Below, in pieces: positions 1-4,951 of a stretch of DNA of 5,046 nt. Within the stretch, counting starts at the first letter, position 1, and each line of letters opens with the position of its first letter. Made by a program: the position numbers and the translations under genes. The stretch spans positions 1 to 5,046 of the forward strand of contig USOG01000113.1 of NCBI GenBank assembly GCA_900556365.1, written 5' to 3'. The DNA is from an uncultured Collinsella sp. (GTDB lineage: Bacteria; Actinomycetota; Coriobacteriia; Coriobacteriales; Coriobacteriaceae). A model generated the notes under the pieces. It was given only the letters and a program-made list of their open reading frames with translations. It did not search any database and had not been told where the DNA came from.

Positions 1-98
1 GCCTTGCCGCTCTCCCACAGGCCCTGGGCCATAGTGAGTTCGTACAGATCGGTGAGCATTGCGATGTCGGTGGGATGAGAGATATCGGTCAAAGCCAT
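1..98 (-). CDS. pncB: Nicotinate phosphoribosyltransferase, N-terminal fragment (runs off the left edge)
   Basis: Only the first 32 codons are present. The frame starts at ATG 98-96 and stays open to base 1. The peptide contains MLTDLYELTMAQGLWESG at about residues 14-31, which matches the conserved N-terminus of nicotinate phosphoribosyltransferases. In the known family this enzyme joins nicotinate to PRPP, with ATP hydrolysis, to make nicotinate mononucleotide in the cytoplasmic NAD salvage (Preiss-Handler) pathway. The start is supported by AAAGG at 106-110, seven bases upstream. The gene lies 82 bp downstream of the coiled-coil/membrane-anchor gene on the same strand. The gap has only a 5-bp hairpin (155-159 with 165-169) without a U tract, so cotranscription is possible. 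Catalytic residues lie outside the window, so activity cannot be judged. Confidence 0.85.
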   Translation of the reverse strand, partial: MALTDISHPTDIAMLTDLYELTMAQGLWESGK

Positions 99-180
99 GG
101 GGCGACCTTTCGGATGTGTGGTGCAGAGGTTGAGGGTTGGGCGAGGCGGACGTGCGGGCATAGAGCCCGGCGCGAACAGG

Positions 181-639
181 TTAGTGCAGGCCCATACTGC
201 CCGTGATCGTATAAACCATAAAGACGATAAACGCGATGAGGGCGAGCACGATGATGATTTTTTGAGCCGGAGCCATGCCGGGGATCTCGTTCTCGCCCGT
301 AGGCTCCTTGGAGGTGACCATGCGCTGGGCAAAGGTCATCTCGTCACGGCTCGGTTTGGGCTCGACGGACTTGGGACGAGCGGCCTTTTTAGGCTGAGGT
401 TTGGGCGCGGCAGGTGCAGGCTTCGCTGCAGCGGGCTTGGGTGCGGGCGCGGGCTTGCGCTCGGATGCGGCGTTCGAGGCAACCTCCTCGGCCTTCGCAC
501 GCTCGGCACGCAGGGCAGCCAGCTCCTCACGCTCGCGACGGGCCTCTTCCCGAGCCTCGCGGCGGGCCTTCTCAGCGCGGAGCTCTTCCAACTCAGCGCG
601 CTCCTCGTCGGACAATGGTTGGGACTCAAGCTCGGCCAT
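181..639 (-). CDS. Hypothetical coiled-coil protein with C-terminal membrane anchor (152 aa)
   Basis: I do not recognise a named family. The protein has three parts. Residues about 10-58 are almost entirely Glu, Arg, Ala and Leu and should form a long charged coiled coil. Residues about 60-98 are an Ala/Pro/Lys linker with repeated PAP and PKP units. Residues about 127-146 (KIIIVLALIAFIVFMVYTIT) are one hydrophobic segment, followed by only six residues. There is no N-terminal signal peptide. The inferred topology is a tail-anchored protein with its coiled coil in the cytoplasm. ATG 639 is chosen because AAAGGG (647-652) lies seven bases upstream; an in-frame start at 675 would place 12 extra codons inside the tRNA terminator. 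The gene begins only 18 bp after that terminator's U run, leaving little room for its own promoter. A role in scaffolding or envelope organisation would be a guess. Confidence 0.8.
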   Translation of the reverse strand: MAELESQPLSDEERAELEELRAEKARREAREEARREREELAALRAERAKAEEVASNAASERKPAPAPKPAAAKPAPAAPKPQPKKAARPKSVEPKPSRDEMTFAQRMVTSKEPTGENEIPGMAPAQKIIIVLALIAFIVFMVYTITGSMGLH

Positions 640-657
640 GGTGCAGCCCTTTCTTTT

Positions 658-689
658 AAAAAAAGCCGCCGACACAATGTCAGCGGCTT
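658..689 (-). terminator. Intrinsic terminator of the tRNA-Ala gene
   Basis: On the minus strand a 12-bp stem (689-678 with 674-663, one G-U pair) closes a three-base loop and is followed directly by seven T residues (664-658). It begins 14 bases after the tRNA 3' end, the expected place for a single-gene tRNA terminator. Read on the plus strand, no T run follows it, so it acts one way only. Confidence 0.9.
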
Positions 690-703
690 ATCAAATCCAA
701 GGG

Positions 704-776
704 TGGAGACGAAGGGAGTCGAACCCTCGGCCTCTGCCATGCGACGGCAGCGCTCTCCCAACTGAGCTACGTCCCC
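704..776 (-). tRNA. tRNA-Ala (anticodon CGC)
   Basis: A complete 73-nt cloverleaf can be drawn. The acceptor stem is GGGGACG/CGTCTCC and includes G3-U70, the established identity signal for alanyl-tRNA synthetase. The D arm is GCTC/GAGC, the anticodon stem CTGCC/GGCAG, the loop GTCGCAT (anticodon CGC, reading GCG codons), and the T arm GAGGG/CCCTT with loop TTCGACT. The discriminator base is A. The next three bases are CCC, so CCA is not encoded and must be added by CCA nucleotidyltransferase. One oddity is that loop position 32 is G opposite U38. It is a single-gene unit with its own promoter upstream and terminator downstream. Confidence 0.96.
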
Positions 777-789
777 AGGACAAGTCGAT

Positions 790-817
790 ATTTTACCTAC
801 GGCTCGCCAACTGTCAA
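790..817 (-). promoter_or_regulatory. Housekeeping sigma promoter of tRNA-Ala
   Basis: The minus strand carries TTGACA (817-812, perfect -35) and TAAAAT (795-790, five of six bases of the -10) separated by 16 bp. Transcription would start near 783, a few bases before the mature tRNA 5' end at 776. It is the best sigma-70-type promoter in the window. Confidence 0.85.
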
Positions 818-880
818 CGCCCAATAACCAGTCTTTTTGGAGCGCGACTATTTTGGCAACTTTTCGAACAGGCGATCCTC

Positions 881-919
881 TCGATGATTTTTTAATCCCC
901 GTCCCAGAAAAATCATCGA
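881..919. repeat. Perfect 12-bp inverted repeat downstream of the radical SAM gene
   Basis: TCGATGATTTTT (881-892) and AAAAATCATCGA (908-919) are exact reverse complements around a 15-base, C-rich (plus strand) loop. The repeat begins nine bases past the radical SAM stop codon, where a terminator would be expected. However, no T run follows the stem on either strand; the T and A runs lie inside the stem. It may be an mRNA 3'-end stabiliser, a weak terminator or a protein-binding dyad. Confidence 0.6.
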
Positions 920-927
920 CGAACGCA

Positions 928-1866
928 CTACTTTGCGCTGGTAAGAACACCGGTGGTGTCGAAGGCCGGGGTGAAGCTCTCGTCTACCGCGCCGCCCTCT
1001 TGCCAGAACATTGTCGTAAAGCCCAGGTCGTCGGCATGGTCGAGCACCTGCTCGTACTCCTCGCGCGTCACAGCGCGCGCCAACTCGCCGCCCTGCTCGC
1101 GCATGAGCGCATTGGGCGTGTACTGGTTCATGACCGAGATCGGCACGTCGCCCACCGTCTGCCACACCAGGTCTAGCACGCGGCACGAGTCATCCGCATG
1201 CCCCGGCAGCACCAGGTGGCGCACGATGATGCCGCGCTTCATGAGCCCGCCGTCATCCACCAACTCTCCCCCGCGGCGATCGATCTCGCGCGCCATCTGG
1301 GCCAGACCCGACACGGCCACGCGCGGGTAGTCCTTGATATGAGAAAGCGACTGCGCAAGCCCGGCATCGGCATATTTAAAGTCGGTAAGCCACACATCGA
1401 CCAGGTCGCCCAGCGCCGCCACGGCACTCGCGCGCTCGTAACCGCTCGTGTTGTAGACGATTGGGATGACCAGCCCGCGCGTCCGTGCCGCGGCAATCGC
1501 GGCAGGCAACAGGTGTGCATAGTGCGTCGCCGTCACCAAATTGATGTTGTTAGCACCCTGGTCCTGCAATTCCAGCATAATCTCGACCAGGCGCTCAGGC
1601 GAAATCTCAAGGCCAAAATTGCCGGTCGAGATCTCGTGGTTCTGACAGTAGATACATTTGAGCGAACAGCCGCTAAAGAAGATCGTGCCCGAACCGGCCT
1701 CGCCCGAGATAGGCGGTTCCTCCCACATATGAAGCGCGGCGCGGGCCACCTTGAGCGTGTCGTTAGCACCGCAGACGCCGTGCGCGCCCTCATCGCGCGC
1801 CGCACCGCAACGGCGCGGACACAAATGGCAGGCGGGCGAAAAAAGTTCGGTCAACGACGTCGGCAT
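928..1866 (-). CDS. Radical SAM protein of the PflA-like (COG1313/PflX) type (312 aa)
   Basis: Residues 67-74 (CSLKCIYC) give the CX3CX2C motif that holds the 4Fe-4S cluster used to cleave S-adenosylmethionine. The flanking SGCSLKCIYCQNHEIS is typical of proteins related to pyruvate formate-lyase activating enzyme. An N-terminal set of cysteines (C13, C16, C20, C32) could bind a second metal site, as is usual in the COG1313 branch. Later family-like blocks are YNTSGYE (138-144), DFKY (162-165), RHLVLPGH (216-223) and MNQYTP (246-251). About 310 residues is normal length. The protein should be cytoplasmic. The target is unknown: members are often annotated as glycyl-radical activases, but no glycyl-radical enzyme lies nearby. 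ATG 1866 is chosen over the in-frame TTG 1881 because GGAG sits nine bases before the ATG but overlaps the TTG codon region. Confidence 0.9.
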   Translation of the reverse strand: MPTSLTELFSPACHLCPRRCGAARDEGAHGVCGANDTLKVARAALHMWEEPPISGEAGSGTIFFSGCSLKCIYCQNHEISTGNFGLEISPERLVEIMLELQDQGANNINLVTATHYAHLLPAAIAAARTRGLVIPIVYNTSGYERASAVAALGDLVDVWLTDFKYADAGLAQSLSHIKDYPRVAVSGLAQMAREIDRRGGELVDDGGLMKRGIIVRHLVLPGHADDSCRVLDLVWQTVGDVPISVMNQYTPNALMREQGGELARAVTREEYEQVLDHADDLGFTTMFWQEGGAVDESFTPAFDTTGVLTSAK

Positions 1867-1875
1867 AAAACCATG

Positions 1876-1879
1876 CTCC
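1876..1879 (-). promoter_or_regulatory. Ribosome binding site that fixes the radical SAM start
   Basis: GGAG on the minus strand lies nine bases before ATG 1866. It falls within the first codons of the alternative TTG start at 1881, which it therefore cannot serve. An ATG at 1874-1872 is out of frame. Confidence 0.65.
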
Positions 1880-1949
1880 AAAACAACGATTCAGCAGCTC
1901 AAACGTAAAGGGATCAACCCCACAGACGGCTCGAGCCCAAGGCGCCGTA

Positions 1950-1978
1950 ATCGTCCGACACGATTTTTGTAATGTCAA
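1950..1978 (-). promoter_or_regulatory. Candidate promoter of the radical SAM gene
   Basis: A perfect TTGACA (1978-1973 on the minus strand) is followed after 17 bp by GACGAT (1955-1950). That box keeps the conserved second A and the final AT of the -10 but matches only three of six bases. Transcription would start near 1943, giving a leader of about 77 nt. The weak -10 suggests low or activator-dependent expression. Confidence 0.45.
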
Positions 1979-1980
1979 GA

Positions 1981-2009
1981 CTGGAATCGATAAAGTGCCG
2001 CTTTATGAT
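1981..2009 (+). promoter_or_regulatory. Candidate promoter of the 6S-like RNA
   Basis: TATGAT (2004-2009) matches the -10 consensus at five of six bases. It lies seven bases before the 5' end predicted from the RNA's closing stem. The best -35 at 17-bp spacing is CTGGAA (1981-1986), three of six. An inverted repeat, ATAAAG (1990-1995) with CTTTAT (2001-2006), overlaps the -10. Confidence 0.5.
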
Positions 2010-2015
2010 GTAGGT

Positions 2016-2186
2016 ATTCCGCCCCCCGCGGAGCAACTGGGTGAACCGTCGCGTTTATTTAGGGAGCCCACACAGTCGTACCTAGTACAGGTATCCTTCG
2101 TTGTTAAGGACGCTGGAACAGTCGATGAGGGCACCCACCTGTTTTAGGTGGGTTCATTTTCGTAACGTGGGGGGTGGTTTTCTTTT
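2016..2186 (+). ncRNA. ssrS: Probable 6S RNA (RNA polymerase-binding regulatory RNA)
   Basis: No protein frame fits here, but the RNA folds strongly. Bases 2019-2030 pair with 2166-2177 in an unbroken 12-bp closing stem (two G-U pairs). Further in, TGAACC (2042-2047) pairs with GGTTCA (2151-2156), then G-U pairs continue outward. GCCC (2066-2069) can pair with GGGC (2129-2132), leaving a largely open centre. An 8-bp hairpin, ACCCACCT/AGGTGGGT (2133-2140 with 2146-2153), sits on the 3' side and competes with the inner stem. Two short hairpins (2079-2093 and 2094-2110) form the tip. Closing stem, open bubble, 3'-side hairpin and the TGARCC/GGTTCA block match the known 6S layout; E. coli 6S has an equivalent GAGCC/GGUUC pairing. 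6S RNA mimics an open promoter, binds housekeeping RNA polymerase and templates product RNAs. That this is an ncRNA is well supported; the 6S identity rests on layout and recalled motifs, without a covariance search. Confidence 0.7.
2166..2186 (+). terminator. 3' arm and U-rich end of the 6S-like RNA
   Basis: The 3' arm of the closing stem (2166-2177) is followed by TTTTCTTTT (2178-2186). Because the partner arm lies about 135 nt upstream, this is a long-range stem and not a compact hairpin. The local hairpin 2133-2153, followed by TCATTTT, could also contribute to termination. Confidence 0.5.
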
Positions 2187-2391
2187 GCCGAAAATCACCA
2201 TTACAGTCCATATGGATCCCCGCCGGCATCCCGACAAGCCATCGACAACATCCCAATATCTGGTAAGCGCGTGATTATCGCTGCGTGCAATTCCATGCAC
2301 CCCCCTTGGTCGAGTATTATGGTTCGGCTATGCCCTTTGCGCATGGCGTTCTTCTGACCTTTTCCTTCGACGCTTGGCGGTTTTTAGATTC
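2187..2391 (+). promoter_or_regulatory. Leader region before the WecA/TagO-type gene, with a candidate -10 at 2315-2320
   Basis: This 205-nt stretch has no convincing gene. TATTAT at 2315-2320 matches the -10 consensus at five of six bases and would start transcription near 2327, leaving a leader of about 65 nt; no good -35 lies 16-18 bp upstream. A 10-bp palindrome TCCATATGGA occurs at 2207-2216. I see no riboswitch or T-box motif. Confidence 0.3.
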
Positions 2392-3591
2392 ATGGCTTCA
2401 TCCCCGAGCTACATACCGTACCTATGCGTGGCAGCGGCGGCCTTTATCACGACCTTCCTCGCGGTGCCCCTGGTCAAGCGCTTGGCAATTAAGCTCGATG
2501 CCGTCGACTATCCTTCTAAGCGCCGCATCAACACCAAGCCCATCCCGCGTTTGGGCGGAACGGCGGTGTTTTTGGGCCTGGTCGTTGCCTGCATTGTGCA
2601 AATCCTAGGCACCTGGTACCTAGGCTGGCCGCCCGTTTTGGTGCCGCACCCGCGCCTTCACATTAGCTATCCCATGCTGGCGCTCTCCTTTACCGTCATC
2701 TTTGCGACCGGCGCTATCGACGACGTCTTCCAGCTCACGCCCAAGCAAAAGCTGGCCGGACAAGTCCTCGCCGCGCTTATCGCCTGCATGGGTGGCCTAA
2801 AAATCGGCGTCATCGTCAACCCGTTTGCTCCCGGCGAGATCATGCTCGGATGGCTCGCCTACCCCATTACCGTGATCTATCTGGTGGCATTCACCAACAT
2901 CATTAACCTCATCGACGGCCTCGACGGCTTGGCCACGGGCATCTGCGGCATCGCGTCGTTCACCATGTTTTCGATGGCCGTTCTCTCGGGCCGCATCGAT
3001 GCCGCCGCGCTCTCCATCGCGCTCTTTGGCGCCTGCCTGGCCTTTTTGCGCTACAACTTCAACCCCGCAAGCATCTTTTTGGGCGACTCGGGGTCGCTGC
3101 TGCTGGGCTTTGCGCTGGGCTCCATCTCGCTGCTCAACGTGAGCCGCACCGCCGCACTCACCTCGCTTATCATCCCGCTCATCGTTGCCGGCGTGCCCAT
3201 CATCGACACGTTTAGCGCCATCGTGCGCCGCAAGCGCGCCCACATTAGCATCGGGCAGGCCGACAAGGGCCACATCCACCACCGCCTGATCCAAGAAGGC
3301 TACAACCAAAAACAGGCTGTGCTGCTCATCTATGCCTGGTGCATTATGCTTTCGGCCGGCGCCGCCGCCATCAATCAGGTCGAGGTGCCCATGCGCGTGC
3401 TCATTTTTACCGTGCTCGCCATTGGCTCGGCTGCCTTCGCCAAGCACCTACACCTGTTTGAACCCGTGCTACGCCACCATTACAACAAGCGCACGCACGA
3501 GGACGAACTGGTCACCCCCGACGACCCCGCTTTTAAGCAGGAGGAGCAGGCAGCCGAGGAGCGCAAAGAAGAGCGCCACCACAAGCTCTAG
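2392..3591 (+). CDS. wecA: WecA/TagO-family polyprenyl-phosphate GlcNAc-1-phosphate transferase (399 aa)
   Basis: This polytopic membrane protein has about ten or eleven hydrophobic segments and all motifs of the MraY/WecA/TagO superfamily. GAIDD (107-111) carries the aspartate pair, NIINLIDGLDGLATG (169-183) the metal and substrate site, FLGDSGS (229-235) another conserved aspartate, and HIHHRL (294-299) the cytoplasmic histidine motif of the WecA/TagO branch, not of MraY. Family members move a sugar-1-phosphate, usually GlcNAc-1-P from UDP-GlcNAc, to undecaprenyl phosphate on the inner membrane face. In a Gram-positive this would start wall teichoic acid or another wall glycopolymer; the sugar is not provable here. 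The last 35 residues form a very charged, His/Glu/Lys-rich cytoplasmic tail. ATG 2392 is preferred to in-frame TTG 2374, which has no ribosome binding site; the ATG has only a weak GGCGG eleven bases upstream, so the start is moderately certain. No terminator follows. Confidence 0.92.
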   Translation: MASSPSYIPYLCVAAAAFITTFLAVPLVKRLAIKLDAVDYPSKRRINTKPIPRLGGTAVFLGLVVACIVQILGTWYLGWPPVLVPHPRLHISYPMLALSFTVIFATGAIDDVFQLTPKQKLAGQVLAALIACMGGLKIGVIVNPFAPGEIMLGWLAYPITVIYLVAFTNIINLIDGLDGLATGICGIASFTMFSMAVLSGRIDAAALSIALFGACLAFLRYNFNPASIFLGDSGSLLLGFALGSISLLNVSRTAALTSLIIPLIVAGVPIIDTFSAIVRRKRAHISIGQADKGHIHHRLIQEGYNQKQAVLLIYAWCIMLSAGAAAINQVEVPMRVLIFTVLAIGSAAFAKHLHLFEPVLRHHYNKRTHEDELVTPDDPAFKQEEQAAEERKEERHHKL

Positions 3592-3713
3592 GGCAAGCTG
3601 CCAAGGATGTGCCAAGGCACCGTTGGTCAAGCGCGGCCGCCCCGCACCCATCGCACAAGCCACCCCTCTCCCGCCCCTCGCCTCCTTACGCCCCGCCCCT
3701 CCAATAAACGCGT

Positions 3714-3719
3714 TATCAT
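3714..3719 (+). promoter_or_regulatory. Candidate -10 box for trpS
   Basis: TATCAT matches the -10 consensus at five of six bases and would start transcription near 3726, about 25 nt before the trpS ATG. No -35 lies at normal spacing; the DNA before it (3661-3702) is a C-rich pyrimidine tract. trpS may also receive read-through from the transferase gene, as no terminator separates them. Confidence 0.35.
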
Positions 3720-3740
3720 CTTGACCCATGAACATACGTT

Positions 3741-3745
3741 AGGAG
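3741..3745 (+). promoter_or_regulatory. Ribosome binding site of trpS
   Basis: AGGAG lies five bases before ATG 3751. It fixes this start against an in-frame ATG at 3607 whose extra 48 residues are Pro/Arg/Thr-rich and do not resemble the synthetase. Confidence 0.9.
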
Positions 3746-3750
3746 CAATC

Positions 3751-4800
3751 ATGCCAAACGAGAACAGCTACGAAGTCGCGTTGCAAAAGAGCAACGCCAT
3801 TCGCGAGGGCCTGGCCAATACGCCCGAGAAGTTCACCATGCTCACCGGTGATCGCCCCACCGGCCGTCTGCACCTGGGCCACTACTTCGGTACCCTCAAG
3901 GGCCGTGTTGAACTGCAGAACATGGGCGCCAAGACCAATGTGCTCATCGCCGACTACCAGGTCATCACTGACCGCGACACGACCGAACACATCCAGGACA
4001 ACGTGTACAACATGGTCATGGACTACCTTGCCTGCGGTATCGATCCCGACAAGACCATGATCTACGCGCACTCCGCCGTGCCCGCCGCAAACCAGCTCAT
4101 GCTGCCGTTCCTGTCGCTGGTGTCCGAGGCCGAGCTGGCGCGCAACCCCACGGTCAAGGCCGAGATGGAGGCCTCGGGCCACGAGCTCACCGGCCTTCTG
4201 CTCACCTACCCGGTGCACCAGGCCTGCGACATCCTGTTCTGCAAGGGCAACGTGGTGCCCGTCGGTCGCGACCAGCTGCCGCACATCGAGCTCACCCGCA
4301 CCATCGCCCGCCGCTTTAACAACCGCTACGGCAAGGTGTTCCCCGAGGTCGACGCGCTGCTGTCCGAGACCCCGCTGCTGCCCGGCCTTGACGGTCGCAA
4401 GATGAGCAAGAGCTACGGCAACGCCATCAATATTTCGATGACCGCCGAGGAGACGGCCAAGCGCATCAAGAAGAGCCAGACCGACTCCGAGCGCATGATC
4501 ACGTTTGATCCCGAGAACCGCCCCGGCGTATCCGGCCTGCTTTCGACGGCTGCCATCTGCACTGGTCGTTCCGAGGTCGAGATTGCCGAGGAGATTGGCA
4601 TGGGCGGCTCCGGCCAGCTCAAGAAGTACGTGACCGAGGCCGTCAACGAGTACTTTGCCCCGATCCGCGAGCGCCGTCAGCGCTACGAGAACGACTTGGA
4701 TTACGTGAAGGACGTGCTGCACGAAGGCAATCGTCGCGCCAACGAGATCGCCGAGCAGACTCTGGCCGAGGTTCAGGACGCCATGGGCATGGTGTACTAG
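3751..4800 (+). CDS. trpS: Tryptophanyl-tRNA synthetase (349 aa)
   Basis: This class I aminoacyl-tRNA synthetase charges tRNA-Trp with tryptophan using ATP, in the cytoplasm. The ATP-binding HIGH-type signature is HLGH (41-44) within RPTGRLHLGHYFG, and the second signature is KMSKS (217-221) within DGRKMSKSYGN. VGRDQLPHIELTR (171-183), in the second half of the nucleotide-binding fold, and the RPTG...GRVELQ context are typical of TrpRS and separate it from the related TyrRS. A length of 349 residues is normal for bacterial TrpRS, and the C-terminal helical region (about 230-349) is intact, so the enzyme looks complete and active. Codon use is strongly biased to C/G-ending codons, as expected for a highly expressed gene. 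It follows the membrane transferase by 159 bp on the same strand, has no T-box leader and ends at an intrinsic terminator. No tryptophan biosynthesis genes are visible. Confidence 0.97.
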   Translation: MPNENSYEVALQKSNAIREGLANTPEKFTMLTGDRPTGRLHLGHYFGTLKGRVELQNMGAKTNVLIADYQVITDRDTTEHIQDNVYNMVMDYLACGIDPDKTMIYAHSAVPAANQLMLPFLSLVSEAELARNPTVKAEMEASGHELTGLLLTYPVHQACDILFCKGNVVPVGRDQLPHIELTRTIARRFNNRYGKVFPEVDALLSETPLLPGLDGRKMSKSYGNAINISMTAEETAKRIKKSQTDSERMITFDPENRPGVSGLLSTAAICTGRSEVEIAEEIGMGGSGQLKKYVTEAVNEYFAPIRERRQRYENDLDYVKDVLHEGNRRANEIAEQTLAEVQDAMGMVY

Positions 4801-4834
4801 GCCGATCTGCTGACTTGAGCTTTCGATTGCTATA

Positions 4835-4863
4835 AGGCGGGCGCTACGGCGTCCGCCTATTTT
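4835..4863 (+). terminator. Intrinsic terminator of trpS
   Basis: A 10-bp stem, AGGCGGGCGC (4835-4844) with GCGTCCGCCT (4849-4858), has one G-U pair and a TACG loop. It is followed by ATTTT and begins 34 bases after the trpS stop codon. Confidence 0.88.
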
Positions 4864-4909
4864 GGAGCGGACCGCTTCGGCTCCGTCCATCGCACTCCCC
4901 CGACAAACA

Positions 4910-4951
4910 GGAACAGGCCCGCTGGCAGTTAGTTGCCAGCGGGCCTGTTCC
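4910..4951. repeat. Perfect 18-bp inverted repeat (strong hairpin)
   Basis: Bases 4910-4927 and 4934-4951 are exact reverse complements around the six-base loop GTTAGT. The stem is GC-rich. No T run follows on the plus strand; on the minus strand it is followed by TGTTTGTC, which is only modestly T-rich. It could be the terminator of a minus-strand gene beyond the right edge, a second barrier after trpS or a structured RNA element. Confidence 0.7.

Noticed and set aside
155..169. Hairpin CGGGC/GCCCG between the coiled-coil gene and pncB
   Set aside because: The stem is only five base pairs and no T run follows, so it cannot be called a terminator.
97..765. Plus-strand open frames across the coiled-coil gene and the tRNA
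   Set aside because: They run antisense through a tRNA, have biased Gly/Leu/Arg composition and lack ribosome binding sites; the minus-strand genes explain the region.
253..893. Direct repeat GATGATTTTTT at 253-263 and 883-893
   Set aside because: One copy encodes part of a membrane helix and the other is part of a dyad. Eleven simple bases are easily shared by chance.
3599..3640. Possible terminator after the WecA/TagO-type gene
   Set aside because: Only short overlapping pairings occur (for example GTGCC/GGCAC) with no T run, so there is no support for termination.
3592..3750. Possible T-box or tryptophan-responsive leader before trpS
   Set aside because: The gap is only 159 nt and lacks a T-box core, a specifier hairpin or a terminator/antiterminator pair. 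The predicted leader is about 25 nt.
3607..3750. Upstream in-frame start extending trpS by 48 residues
   Set aside because: The extension is Pro/Arg/Thr-rich, unlike any synthetase N-terminus, and the strong AGGAG lies just before ATG 3751.
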